From assembly GCF_001693735.1 (NCBI RefSeq), contig NZ_LWDV01000006.1, positions 173,443-237,442 of the forward strand: a stretch of DNA of 64,000 bases, written 5' to 3'. Below, piece by piece: positions 27,297 to 36,914 of the stretch (positions are counted from its first letter, which is position 1; each line of letters starts with the position of its first letter). Made by a program: the position numbers and the translations under genes. The notes below the pieces were generated by a model. The model saw only the letters and a list, made by a program, of their open reading frames with translations, did no database searches and was not told the origin of the DNA. The stretch is from Orenia metallireducens. Its GTDB lineage: Bacteria; Bacillota; Halanaerobiia; Halobacteroidales; Halobacteroidaceae.

Positions 27297-28541
27297 TTAG
27301 CTTTTAGCCAAAAGCCTCTTTCTTAATAGATTTAAAATCATCTGTGATGTCATATACTTAACCCTTTCTCTACTACCATTGAATTGATATCTATAGCTTT
27401 CTACACCATCTTTATCAGCTATAGCCATATAGACCAGACCAACAGGTTTTTCTAAGCTCTCTCCACCTGGTCCAGCAATGCCTGTAGTAGATAAGCCTAT
27501 ATCAGTTTTAGATAAATTCCTTACACCCTTAGCCATCTCTTTAGCTGTTTGGCTACTGACAGCACCATACTTTTCTAGTGTGCTCTTCTTAACCTTTAAT
27601 AGATCCATCTTAGCTTGATTACTATAGCTAATGATTCCCCTTTCAAAATAAGCAGAACTACCTGCTATACTGGTCAATCTATCACCAATCAATCCTCCTG
27701 TACAAGATTCTGCTGTTGCTATTGTCAGTTTCTGATCCCATAATAACTTAGCAACTACCCCTTCTAAGTTATCATCATCATAGCCATAAATATACTCTCC
27801 TATACGTTCTTGCAACTTAGCTTCCTTTAAATTAATCAATCTATCAGCTTCTTCTTCACTATTAGCTTTAGCTGTTAATCTCAATTTTACTTCACCTTGA
27901 CTGGCTAAAGGTGCAATCGTAGGGTTTGTCTGTTCTGTTAAGATATCTGTAATTAACTCTTCTAGAGAGGATTCTCCTATCCCACAGGTTTTGATTACTC
28001 TAGATTTAATCACCTCACCCTTTGAAAATTTCTTCTTTAGATATGGAAGCACAGTTTCAATCATCATTGCTTTCATCTCTATGGGAACTCCTGGCATCGC
28101 TACAATAACCTTCCCATCTTGATTTATTAATATACCTGGAGCTGTACCTTCAGGGTTATCAATAGCCACTGCACCTTCTGGTAAATAAGCCTGTTTGATA
28201 TTATTATCAGCCATTTCATGCCCCATTTTATCAAAATAATCCCTTATATCCATCAATAGCTCTTCATCTTTAATCAATTCTAAGCCTAAAGCTTCACCTA
28301 TACACTCTCTAGTTAGGTCATCTTGAGTCGGTCCTAAACCTCCTGTTGTAATAATGATATCAGAACGGTTAATGGAGTTTTTGAGTGTATCTAAAACCCT
28401 CTCTTTATTATCTCCAACTGTCGCTTTATAATACAGGTTAACACCTATCTCTGCTAACCTCTGTCCTATCCATTGGGAATTACTATCTATAATCTGCCCC
28501 AATAACAGTTCTGTCCCAATTGTAATAATCTCAGCCTTCAT
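27297..28541 (-). CDS. cinA: CinA family protein (competence/damage-inducible)
   Basis: A 414-residue two-domain CinA. The N-terminal MoaB-like domain has ELLLGQIIDSNSQWIGQRLA and TTGGLGPTQDD. The C-terminal NMN-deamidase domain has ATAESCTGGLIGDRLT, FERGIISYSNQAK and STTGIAGPGGES. The family takes part in pyridine-nucleotide salvage, and cinA commonly sits by recA and thpR, as it does here. Normal length, intact motifs. Confidence 0.96.
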   Translation of the reverse strand: MKAEIITIGTELLLGQIIDSNSQWIGQRLAEIGVNLYYKATVGDNKERVLDTLKNSINRSDIIITTGGLGPTQDDLTRECIGEALGLELIKDEELLMDIRDYFDKMGHEMADNNIKQAYLPEGAVAIDNPEGTAPGILINQDGKVIVAMPGVPIEMKAMMIETVLPYLKKKFSKGEVIKSRVIKTCGIGESSLEELITDILTEQTNPTIAPLASQGEVKLRLTAKANSEEEADRLINLKEAKLQERIGEYIYGYDDDNLEGVVAKLLWDQKLTIATAESCTGGLIGDRLTSIAGSSAYFERGIISYSNQAKMDLLKVKKSTLEKYGAVSSQTAKEMAKGVRNLSKTDIGLSTTGIAGPGGESLEKPVGLVYMAIADKDGVESYRYQFNGSRERVKYMTSQMILNLLRKRLLAKS

Positions 28542-28670
28542 TCCATAACCACCACCTAATTAAAATATATACATTATATGTCATTAATTATAAACACCAG
28601 ATTATAATTTACAAATATAAAACTTTTATACCCTAAAATTACTATTTTACTCTCCTTATATAAAGAAAAA

Positions 28671-28688
28671 AGCTAGGATATCCTAGCT
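28671..28688 (-). terminator. Terminator after the HhH-DUF4912 gene
   Basis: AGCTAGGATATCCTAGCT, a perfect palindrome, is followed on the minus strand by TTTTTTCTTT. It separates this gene from cinA. Confidence 0.9.
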
Positions 28689-28704
28689 CTTCTTTTTAAC
28701 CTTA

Positions 28705-29586
28705 TTATTTTAAAGTACCCTTTAATAGTTCAATAGAGCTATAAATTTGATCTAAATCATAAATTTCATTATTTGACTCTAACTTTTTAAGAATATCCAC
28801 AGAGCTATATCCGCTTTCTCTCTCTTCAAATAATAATCCACCAGATAATAAGTACACTTGCTCCATAGTCTCTTTAAGAGTCATCCATTCTTCATCTAAT
28901 CTATCACTTACTTTATTAGTTGGCATAGTGATTTTATTAGATTGAAGTATAGAGTGGAAATTACCTTCTCCATCTACTACCCCTAAATTTACAAAATAAC
29001 TATTAGTAGTCTCTAACTCATTTAACCACCAACTATCATTTTCTAAACCAATTTCAATGTCATACTCTGAGTCTGCAGTTACATTGTGAACCCTTAAGGA
29101 TAACTTAGCCTCATTAATATCATCGATACCAGTTTGGGCTATTACTTCATTTATCTTATCCTCAGTATACTCCCAATACAGATGAGCTGTCTTAGGATTT
29201 TTAACCTGTAAGACCAACTCATTAACCCCATACTTCTGTGGAACTTGATATTCATTAACAATATCTATCCCTTCATTCAACTCAAACTCTTTCTTCTTAT
29301 CTTCAACTACCTCATCACTTGACGGTACCTCTTTATCTTCATCTAATTGCTTTAAATTTACTTCTTGGATTTCATTAGTAATCTCATCTTTTATTCCTGC
29401 AAATAGTTTCTTTCCAATCCCTGATACCAACTTCAACTCTTCTAAACTCTCAAAGCGTCCTTTCATTTCACGATAATCAACAATTCTACCTGCTAGAGTA
29501 GGACCTATTCCCTTTAAACTTGTCAATTCTTCAATCGTAGCAGTGTTAATATTCACCTTAGAAGAATTAGCTTCTTCTGCTGCCAT
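28705..29586 (-). CDS. Helix-hairpin-helix protein fused to a DUF4912-like domain
   Basis: A 293-residue protein of two parts. Residues about 8-70 are a ComEA-type double HhH (VNINTATIEELTSLKGIGPTLAGRIVDYR, SGIGKKLFAGIKDEI) that should bind DNA non-specifically; there is no signal peptide, so it is not an exported ComEA. After a charged linker, residues about 118-255 resemble DUF4912 (ELVLQVKNPKTAHLYWEYTE, ...SLRVHNVTADSEYDIEIG, NSYFVNLGVVDGEGNFHSI). DUF4912 is of unknown function. The pairing is unusual. The gene is monocistronic, with its own terminator. Confidence 0.75.
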   Translation of the reverse strand: MAAEEANSSKVNINTATIEELTSLKGIGPTLAGRIVDYREMKGRFESLEELKLVSGIGKKLFAGIKDEITNEIQEVNLKQLDEDKEVPSSDEVVEDKKKEFELNEGIDIVNEYQVPQKYGVNELVLQVKNPKTAHLYWEYTEDKINEVIAQTGIDDINEAKLSLRVHNVTADSEYDIEIGLENDSWWLNELETTNSYFVNLGVVDGEGNFHSILQSNKITMPTNKVSDRLDEEWMTLKETMEQVYLLSGGLLFEERESGYSSVDILKKLESNNEIYDLDQIYSSIELLKGTLK

Positions 29587-29923
29587 TTATTTAACCCCCT
29601 TTAACTTCTTACAAATTACCATAAAATAATTTATAAAATAAAATTTTTAAATTGATTAACATCGTAATATTATTAAAATTCTTCTGCTATATATTATTCC
29701 TATCAAAATTATTTAATAACAGTAAATCTATATAATTAATATAATCTATAAAACAATTTTAATTTATAATTTACCTGCTATTTATATAGTTAGATATAAA
29801 TACCTATTCACCTGCTAAAATTTTGAATTTTAATATCCATAATTCAGTTGATATCTTAGCTTATTTGGTGTATCTAAAGAGTAAAAAACACAACTTGTTG
29901 ATCCCCTTCATTCTCATAGTAAT
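29587..29923. other. AT-rich non-coding gap
   Basis: About 340 bases between the HhH-DUF4912 and barrel genes. Extremely AT-rich, with no ORF, repeat element or strong hairpin seen. It should hold the promoter of the HhH-DUF4912 gene. Confidence 0.5.
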
Positions 29924-30601
29924 TTAGAACTTATATGAGATACCAGCAGAAATAGTTAAACCTGTAATCTCAAGCTTCTCATTAGCAGAATTTGAAATCA
30001 TTTCACCATGTAAATCACTATATTTTTCTGTTAAATCAATCTCTACCATTCTATAACCAAAACCACCATTAAATATGAAACCTTTTTTAATAGGAATAGC
30101 TATATCACTTCCTAATATAATACCTAATCCATTACCTCTCTCTAAGTCTCTATCAATTTGTTCATCTTGCCAGGAATACTTTCTATTATAGTGTTCACTA
30201 TAATTATAATAAATAAAATTTGCTTTTAATGTAATATTATCATTCATAATATATTTTAAACTTGTATATGGACCAGAGATTTGATAAATATATTCAAATA
30301 TTCTTTTTCCATTAGGGCTTTCACTCTCTCCTGACCAACTAGTAACTACTTTATCAAAGCCTAACCCTAATCCCCATTTATTATTAATCCAATAAATCTC
30401 TTCTAGATAAAATCCCTGACCACTATTTAAATCTTCTCTCATAAAATGGTCTAAATCTCTTTTATTATCTTTAAATTTCTTATAAATTAAATCATTATAA
30501 TTCCAACCAGCATTTAAATCTAAAATAACAGTTATAGCTTCTGCCTTTACAGAAAAAATCATAAACCATAATAATATTAAAACAAAATAGATTTTCTTCA
30601 A
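29924..30601 (-). CDS. Predicted small outer-membrane beta-barrel protein
   Basis: A 225-residue secreted protein with a signal peptide (MKKIYFVLILLWFMIFSVKAEA, cleavage near residue 22). The rest alternates aromatic and polar residues in the manner of barrel strands (GFYLEEIYWINNKWGLGLGF, GPYTSLKYIMNDNITLKANFIYYNY) and ends in ...TISAGISYKF, the terminal Phe of Bam-inserted barrels. I do not recognise a specific family. It lies 72 bases after the lipoprotein gene, beyond that gene's terminator. The function is unknown. Confidence 0.7.
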   Translation of the reverse strand: MKKIYFVLILLWFMIFSVKAEAITVILDLNAGWNYNDLIYKKFKDNKRDLDHFMREDLNSGQGFYLEEIYWINNKWGLGLGFDKVVTSWSGESESPNGKRIFEYIYQISGPYTSLKYIMNDNITLKANFIYYNYSEHYNRKYSWQDEQIDRDLERGNGLGIILGSDIAIPIKKGFIFNGGFGYRMVEIDLTEKYSDLHGEMISNSANEKLEITGLTISAGISYKF

Positions 30602-30641
30602 TAATTAGCCTCCTATTAAAAATATTTTATAAACTATAAAA

Positions 30642-30659
30642 GAGCGGTTATAACCGCCC
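30642..30659 (-). terminator. Terminator after the lipoprotein gene
   Basis: GGGCGGTTATAACCGCTC on the minus strand followed by TTTTA. Confidence 0.85.
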
Positions 30660-30673
30660 TTTTATTTAAATCT

Positions 30674-32134
30674 TTATTGTGCTACCCTTGGAACAACATC
30701 TCCTGAAGAATTAATTTTTACTATATACGCTTTTTGATTATTAGAATATCCAGCTAATAAATAATTACCATCTGTTGCCTTGGCAATTGAGTATAAGTAG
30801 CTTCCTTTTCTTACATTAAAAGATTCATCTAGAGTACCATTTGTTATTTTTACTGCTATCCCTCCATTATTTTCAACATCTTGCCCTACTAGGATATAAC
30901 TATCTCCATCTATAAGTACATCTCTAAAATCTGCTGTGTAATTTAAATTAAAGTTCAACTGAATCGCAGTTAAACTACTATCTACTTCAGCTACATAAGC
31001 ATTAGAACCCACAACTACAAAATTGCCATTTCCATTTTCTGCTATCTTATATAACTTTTTAATATCGGTATATTTGCTATAGTTCTTTACTGCAAAATTC
31101 TTATCTAACTCAATTATAATCCCCTCAGTATTCTCAGAATCAGTTCCTACATAACCAGCAACAAGATAACCATTTATTGTCTCTATGATAGATTGTAGAT
31201 TATAATAATCATAATTTAATTGGCTTATCTGTGGACTAAAAGTTTCTACATCTGAATCATTAATATCATCATTATTAGTAACATTTATTTTAATAATATA
31301 AGGATCTGCCTCGCTTTTAGTTCCTGAATTACCTACAGCAACTATATAATTAACTCGTGTACTATCCTCTTTGATACCTATTCCATCTCTTAAGTATACA
31401 TCCTTTACAGGATCCCCATAAGACCATTCATCTTCCTTTTCTCCTTTATTATTTAATTTAACAGAATAAGCCTGATATTTACTATTATTTTCTGCTCTAT
31501 ATCCAATTAAAAAATATTTATCGCCACCCATAGGATACACAATATCATTAATTCCATAAAAACGTCCATCCATAGAACCAAATAATTCATTTCTCTTTGT
31601 ATCCCATACTGTTAAACCAGTTTCCTCTGTTTTAACAGCATAAGGAACTTTAGGGTCACTTAATCCAATTCCACCACTAAACCCAGCTGCTAGATAACCT
31701 TCTTTATTATTATCTTGTGTTGGTACTACAACATGAAAAGCACCCTCATAAAACTCTGTTTCGTTATTATTGTCAACTACATCTACAATCAACCACGGCT
31801 TAACCTCTTGATCTATTGTTACTCTAATTCTTACTTGACCCTCCTGTAAAGCAGTATTAGTAGCTGTAAACTCAGGTTTACTAAGAGTTACATCATTAAA
31901 ACTACCATAAGCAATACCACCATCTACCTCCCAATAATACTCAGACCCACCGCTAGCTTCAAAATTAGCATCATATTGAGCACTTGAAATTCCTGCAATA
32001 ACTTCTAGCGGAATCTGATAATCATCATCACCCTGTGTTAAAACTTCATCACCTGAACAACCTGCCATCACAGCAACTAGCAACATCAATGATAATAATA
32101 TTATTTCTTTTTTCTTAATTAGCATAGATTTCAC
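30674..32134 (-). CDS. Lipoprotein with propeller-like repeats
   Basis: A 486-residue lipoprotein: lipobox VAVMAGC, Cys at about residue 26, followed by SGD. Residues about 45-110 look like an Ig-type domain (SSAQYDANFEASGGSEYYWEVDGG...). From about 130 on there are about seven repeats of YLLAGYS..(x)..AYIVKIN type, for example YFLIGYRAENNSKYQAYSVK, YIVAVGNSG, YLVAGYVGTDSENTEGIIIEL, FVVVGSNAYVAEVDSS and YLLAGYSNNQKAYIVKINSS. These fit blades of a beta-propeller. It probably sits in the envelope; ligand unknown. Confidence 0.75.
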   Translation of the reverse strand: MKSMLIKKKEIILLSLMLLVAVMAGCSGDEVLTQGDDDYQIPLEVIAGISSAQYDANFEASGGSEYYWEVDGGIAYGSFNDVTLSKPEFTATNTALQEGQVRIRVTIDQEVKPWLIVDVVDNNNETEFYEGAFHVVVPTQDNNKEGYLAAGFSGGIGLSDPKVPYAVKTEETGLTVWDTKRNELFGSMDGRFYGINDIVYPMGGDKYFLIGYRAENNSKYQAYSVKLNNKGEKEDEWSYGDPVKDVYLRDGIGIKEDSTRVNYIVAVGNSGTKSEADPYIIKINVTNNDDINDSDVETFSPQISQLNYDYYNLQSIIETINGYLVAGYVGTDSENTEGIIIELDKNFAVKNYSKYTDIKKLYKIAENGNGNFVVVGSNAYVAEVDSSLTAIQLNFNLNYTADFRDVLIDGDSYILVGQDVENNGGIAVKITNGTLDESFNVRKGSYLYSIAKATDGNYLLAGYSNNQKAYIVKINSSGDVVPRVAQ

Positions 32135-32252
32135 TCCTTATTAATTTAAATTGTATAAAAATCTCAACTGAAGTATCCCTCAATGAGTAATTCTAATATA
32201 TAATACCCACAAAACCATTATATCGTAGCCGATTTATTTCTGCAATAAAAAA

Positions 32253-32278
32253 ACAGACCAACATAAGTCGCTGGTCTG
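32253..32278 (-). terminator. Terminator of the FtsH-type protease operon
   Basis: CAGACCAGCGACTTATGTTGGTCTG on the minus strand followed by TTTTTTTATT, just after the protease stop. Confidence 0.9.
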
Positions 32279-32281
32279 CTC

Positions 32282-33772
32282 TTAAGCTACTCTGTCTTCT
32301 TTTTTAGATAATAATTCTCTAAACTCATCACCTGTAATACTCTCTTCTTCTAATAAAATTTCTACTACTTGGTGAATAAACTCTTGATTAGCTTTAATCT
32401 CTTTTCTTACTATTTCTTCTTGCTCTGCAATGATTTCAGAGGTAGTCTCGTGTAATAGCTTACCTGGAAGGCTGTCCTTACTTACCACTCCTAATTTGGA
32501 CATTCCTGAGAAGATAATCTGCTTAGCAATCTGAATTGCCTTCTCAAAGTCATTACTTGCTCCTGTACTTCTATTACCTAAAATCTCTTCTTCTACTAAA
32601 GAACCGGCTACCAAGACAGCAATCTGATTCTTTAAGTAGTCGATAGTCTGTAGGTAATAGTCATCTTCTGGATTATGGCGAACATAACCTAAGGCTCTAC
32701 CGCGAGAAGTAATTGTAATATTAGATACTGACTTTGGATTTACTATCTCCCCCAATAAGGCATGTCCAACCTCATGATAAGCTACTCGCTTTAATTCCTC
32801 TTTATTTGGGCGACGATTTAACTTCTCACCCATCATCACTTTATCAATAGCCTCTTTAAAGTGGGTCTTATTGATCTTCTCTGCATCTTCACGCATAGCC
32901 ATAATAGCTGCTTCATTGGTCAAGCTCTCTAATTGAGCACCAGAGAAACGGAAGGTCTCTTTAGCTAATTGTGCTAAATCAACATCATCAGCTAAAGGCT
33001 TATTATGGGTATGAATCTTTAAGATATGCTCTCTACCCTCTCTATCTGGTAAATCTACCTTTACAATACGATCAAAACGCCCTGGTCTTAACAGAGCCTC
33101 ATCTAGAATATCAATTCTGTTTGTAGCACCAACTACTAAGACATTGACTTGGTCATCTACACTGATGCCATCAAGCTCCACTAGTAATTGGTTAAGGGTC
33201 TGATCATATTCCATATGGCTAGAGTTACTACCACGCTTACCACCTAACACATCAATCTCATCGATAAAGATAATCGCATTATTTTTATCTGCTTTCTTAG
33301 CCTTATCACGGGCATCCTTAAATAATTTTCTAACCCTTTTAGCACCAACCCCTGCATACATCTCGATAAATTCACTTCCTGAAGTGGAGATGAATATAGA
33401 ATCGATGTAGTTGGCTGCTGCTTTAGCCATTAGGGTCTTACCAGTTCCTGGAGGACCACTTAACATTAACCCTTTTAATGGTCTAATCCCTAACTTCTTA
33501 ATCTCTTCCCTACTCTTGACAAACTCTAATGCTTCTAATAATTCATTCTTAGCTGAATCCTGTCCACCAATATCAGCAAAGTCTACCTTTGGAACCTTAT
33601 TATCATCTTTATTTGAAATAGCAAAGTTATCCCCTAAAGCCTGCTTGTTTAATGAATTGAATAAAAAGTAACCTAAGCCTCCCAAAAGTACCATTGGAAA
33701 GAGATTGATTCCATTAACAGCTAAGAAGATAATCATTGCTAATCCAACTCCTAATCCAAAATCTTTAGCCAT
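32282..33772 (-). CDS. Short FtsH-type AAA+ metalloprotease
   Basis: A 496-residue ATP-dependent zinc protease. Two close hydrophobic segments (about 8-38) form a membrane hairpin without the extracytoplasmic domain of about 70 residues found in FtsH. The AAA module has SGPPGTGKT (105-113), FIDEIDVLGGKR and the second-region arginines LLRPGRFDR. The M41 zinc motif is HEVGH (333-337), with the third ligand region in ASNDFEKA. It is shorter than FtsH (about 600-650). It overlaps the end of a small membrane-protein gene by eight bases. Probably a specialised FtsH paralogue. Confidence 0.9.
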   Translation of the reverse strand: MAKDFGLGVGLAMIIFLAVNGINLFPMVLLGGLGYFLFNSLNKQALGDNFAISNKDDNKVPKVDFADIGGQDSAKNELLEALEFVKSREEIKKLGIRPLKGLMLSGPPGTGKTLMAKAAANYIDSIFISTSGSEFIEMYAGVGAKRVRKLFKDARDKAKKADKNNAIIFIDEIDVLGGKRGSNSSHMEYDQTLNQLLVELDGISVDDQVNVLVVGATNRIDILDEALLRPGRFDRIVKVDLPDREGREHILKIHTHNKPLADDVDLAQLAKETFRFSGAQLESLTNEAAIMAMREDAEKINKTHFKEAIDKVMMGEKLNRRPNKEELKRVAYHEVGHALLGEIVNPKSVSNITITSRGRALGYVRHNPEDDYYLQTIDYLKNQIAVLVAGSLVEEEILGNRSTGASNDFEKAIQIAKQIIFSGMSKLGVVSKDSLPGKLLHETTSEIIAEQEEIVRKEIKANQEFIHQVVEILLEEESITGDEFRELLSKKEDRVA

Positions 33773-34295
33773 TCATCTCACCTCCTAATCTCTTCTTTTG
33801 ATTCCGTTTAACTACTTTATATAATTCCTGCTTCTCTTTAATCAAAGTTAAATAAAGATAATCAGTATCAACCTTAATCTCTGATTTATCTAATTGATAC
33901 TCCTTAGCAAAATTATCAACTCTCTCTCCTAATTTAACAAACTCTCCTGTCTCTAATGCTTCATATAAAGCCAAATTAATATCTTCATAAATCTCAGTTA
34001 ATTCAGCAGAATTAGAGTTAATAACTAACTTATATTCCTCATCTTTAGTAGTCTCTTCTATCCTATCCTTAATATCTTCATAGACTTTAATTAAGTTATC
34101 AACTGACTGTAAAGTAACTTCTACTTTATAAATGGTACTAGATTTATCAATCTCTACCTTCTCTACACCATCAATTTCCAATAGATCATCATTTAAAGCA
34201 TGATTAAATTTATAGCTATCCACAAGGTAACTTCCTGCAAAAAGAACTGTTAAGGTTAAAATTAAAGCCAATAAACTTCTCTTGATATTCATCAT
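33765..34295 (-). CDS. Membrane-anchored partner of the short FtsH-type protease
   Basis: A 176-residue protein of no family I recognise. One N-terminal transmembrane helix (about 5-25) precedes an alpha/beta domain (LLEIDGVEKVEIDKSS...YKVEVTLQSVDNLIKVYEDI) and a basic end (VVKRNQKKRLGG). It is the first gene of the operon and overlaps the protease gene by eight bases, which suggests coupled synthesis. It may provide the extracytoplasmic part that the protease lacks; this is inference. Confidence 0.65.
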   Translation of the reverse strand: MMNIKRSLLALILTLTVLFAGSYLVDSYKFNHALNDDLLEIDGVEKVEIDKSSTIYKVEVTLQSVDNLIKVYEDIKDRIEETTKDEEYKLVINSNSAELTEIYEDINLALYEALETGEFVKLGERVDNFAKEYQLDKSEIKVDTDYLYLTLIKEKQELYKVVKRNQKKRLGGEMNG

Positions 34296-34461
34296 TACTG
34301 CCTCCTTTCATAATTCAAATAGCAATTGTCATATCAACAACAAAACTTATTATAACATAATTTTTTACAGGAATCTAATGTAAATAACTTGTAATTAATG
34401 TAATTTAGTTTTTGTTTTGGTTTTCTAGTAATAACATTAGTTAAAAACTAATAACATATAG

Positions 34462-34700
34462 TAATATTGCGACATTTTTACTTCAGTTTACAGTGTAAAT
34501 TATATAGTTAATAGTTAAGTTCAAAAACATCTACCTCATCCCTTAATCCCCCTACGAGTCTACAAGGTAAGACTCTTCGTGAAAAAAGCATCTTCTCCTA
34601 CACTAGGAGAAGGGAGACCAAATTTTTAATTCCCCCTCTCCTATGGTAGGAGAGGGGGCTAGGGGGTGAGGTCTGAAAAGTGTCGCAATATACCCATTAA
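34462..34700. repeat. Inverted-end intergenic element, copy E
   Basis: Left end TAATATTGCGACATTTTTAC (34462-34481), then TTCAGTTTACAGTGT; right end AAAAGTGTCGCAATATACCC continuing ATTAA (34676-34700). The interior resembles copy D: CTACCTCATCCCTTAATCCC at the left pairs with GGGGGCTAGGGGGTGAGG at the right, around TTCTCCTACACTAGGAGAA and CCCTCTCCTATGGTAGGAGA hairpins. It also shares a GAGTC/GACTCTTCGTG module with copy A. Confidence 0.75.
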
Positions 34701-34733
34701 CAGACATTAATATTAAACAAAGATAAAGAAAAA

Positions 34734-34755
34734 GATTCACCAAAGTAGGTGAACC
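34734..34755 (-). terminator. ppk operon terminator
   Basis: GGTTCACCTACTTTGGTGAATC on the minus strand followed by TTTTTC. Confidence 0.85.
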
Positions 34756-34775
34756 TTCAAGTAACTCTATTTAAA

Positions 34776-36914
34776 TTAATGTATATTAGTATCCCTTGCT
34801 GATGTCTGTTTAAATAAAGCTATTATATTGGTGCTATCCAGCTTTTTGACAGCCTTTTTAGCCAATCGATGGAATTCAAGCTGAGATTCTAACTCCACTC
34901 CATCTCTTTCCACACGCTTATAGCTTCCATCAGGCTGTTGCTCCCGTGCCTTGACATTATCCCTTAGGGTAATATCTAATAGCTTAATAATTCTAGCTTT
35001 TAAATCCTCATCCTCTACTGGAAACAATGCCTCAACTCTTCTATCTAAATTTCTAGGCCTCCAGTCAGCACTGGACATAAAGATTTTAGGATTAGCGCCA
35101 TTACTGAAATAGAAGATACGGCTATGTTCTAACAAGCGTCCTACTATACTAATCACCCTGATATTATCACTGACACCTTCAATTCCAGGCTTTAAACAGC
35201 ACATCCCCCGCACTATTAAATCTATCTTAACCCCTGCTGAGGAAGCCTTATACAACTCTTTGATTATTCCAGAATCAACTAAAGAATTCATCTTAGCAAT
35301 AATATGCCCTTCCTTACCTGACTTTACCTGCTCAACTTCGTTTCTAATCAGCTTAACAAAGGTATCCCGCAAATTCAAAGGAGCTACCGCTAACTTCTTC
35401 CATTGGGGAGCCGAAGAGTAGCCTGTCAATAGATTAAACATAGCCGAAACATCAGAACCAAAAGTCTCTTTAGCAGTAAACATTCCAGTATCAGTATATA
35501 ATTTAGCAGTCTTGTCATTATAATTTCCTGTACTCATATGGACATACCTTCTGATACCCTCCTCTTCATCTCTAACTATCAACAGTAACTTAGAATGTAC
35601 CTTTAAGCCAACTAATCCATAAACAACATGGCAACCTGACTTCTCTAACTTTTTAGCCCACTCTATATTATTCTCCTCATCAAATCTAGCCTTTAACTCT
35701 ACTAATACCGTAACCTGCTTTCCATTTTCAGCTGCTTGAGCCAAAGCCTCTATAATTGGAGAGTCCCCACTGACTCGGTAAAGAGTCTGTTTAATAGCCA
35801 ATACTTGTGAATCTTCAGAAGCCTCCTGTACCAACTTAATTACAGGGTCAAAACTTTCATAGGGATGATGAACCAATAAATCCTTCTCTTTAATTAAATC
35901 AAAGATACTCTCTTCCTTATTATAAAAATCTTGAGCTGGCTGGGGTAATAGCGGTTCATATCTAAGGTGATCAAAACCATCTAAACCACTAAAACCCATA
36001 AAGGTGGTTAGATCGATAGGTCCTGCAACTTCATAGATATCTTCTCTATTTAAATCTAGAGACTGAACTAAAAAATCCTTCAATTGACAATCAATTCCCT
36101 GCTCTATCTCTAATCTAACTGGAAACCCCCACTTCCTTCTTTTAACATAACGTTCCATCTCTACTAACAAGTTTTGTGCCTCTTCATCAAGGCTTACCTC
36201 AGCATTTCTGGTAATTCTAAAAGCACCTACAGCCTCTATTGTATAACCAAAGAATAACTTATCTAAATACTCTTTGATTACCTTCTCCATAAAGATAAAA
36301 TTCCGCTTATCATCAGAAGGTATCTCTACAATTCTAGGCAGAATAGAAGGTACTCTAACCATTGAAAATAAACCTTTACCATCTTTATTAGGTGAAAGGG
36401 TATTCGATTCTGGAGAACTGGTTAGACGAACTGCTAAATTCAAACTCTTATTTAAGATTAAAGGAAAGGGTCTACTCTGATCAATAGCCATTGGGGTCAA
36501 TACAGGGTGAATATTGTCATGGAAATAATTATCTAAAAACTCCTTCTGATCTTCAGTCAAATCTTTATACTCCATAAAATTAATATCCTCTTCTTCTAAA
36601 GTATCTAATACATAATTTAAACAACCATACTGCTCTTTAACCATCTGATGCATTCTATTAGAAAGTTCTTTAAAGAGCTCTTTTGGTCTAAGGCCTACCT
36701 TATCCTGCTTATTATAACCAGACTCTATCTGGTCTTTTAATCTAGCCACTGTAACCATTACAAATTCATCTAGATTAGATGCAGTTATCGCTAAAAACTT
36801 CAATCTCTCCAATAAAGGCGTCCGTTCATCTTGAGCCTCTTCTAATACACGGTTATTAAACTCTAACCAGCCAAACTGCTTATTAAGATAATATTTAGAA
36901 TCACTATAATCCAT
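34776..36914 (-). CDS. ppk: Polyphosphate kinase 1
   Basis: A 712-residue PPK1, which makes polyphosphate from ATP reversibly. The N-terminal domain opens LNKQFGWLEFNNRVLEEA. The catalytic His lies in GLKVHSKLLLIVRD and the second in YVHMSTGNYNDKTAKLYTDTG; MSSADWRPRNLDRRVEALFP is the C-terminal signature. Its ATG overlaps the stop of the upstream Ppx-HD gene (TAATG), so the two are coupled. Phosphate control is plausible from the Pho-box-like array upstream of the operon. Confidence 0.98.
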   Translation of the reverse strand: MDYSDSKYYLNKQFGWLEFNNRVLEEAQDERTPLLERLKFLAITASNLDEFVMVTVARLKDQIESGYNKQDKVGLRPKELFKELSNRMHQMVKEQYGCLNYVLDTLEEEDINFMEYKDLTEDQKEFLDNYFHDNIHPVLTPMAIDQSRPFPLILNKSLNLAVRLTSSPESNTLSPNKDGKGLFSMVRVPSILPRIVEIPSDDKRNFIFMEKVIKEYLDKLFFGYTIEAVGAFRITRNAEVSLDEEAQNLLVEMERYVKRRKWGFPVRLEIEQGIDCQLKDFLVQSLDLNREDIYEVAGPIDLTTFMGFSGLDGFDHLRYEPLLPQPAQDFYNKEESIFDLIKEKDLLVHHPYESFDPVIKLVQEASEDSQVLAIKQTLYRVSGDSPIIEALAQAAENGKQVTVLVELKARFDEENNIEWAKKLEKSGCHVVYGLVGLKVHSKLLLIVRDEEEGIRRYVHMSTGNYNDKTAKLYTDTGMFTAKETFGSDVSAMFNLLTGYSSAPQWKKLAVAPLNLRDTFVKLIRNEVEQVKSGKEGHIIAKMNSLVDSGIIKELYKASSAGVKIDLIVRGMCCLKPGIEGVSDNIRVISIVGRLLEHSRIFYFSNGANPKIFMSSADWRPRNLDRRVEALFPVEDEDLKARIIKLLDITLRDNVKAREQQPDGSYKRVERDGVELESQLEFHRLAKKAVKKLDSTNIIALFKQTSARDTNIH

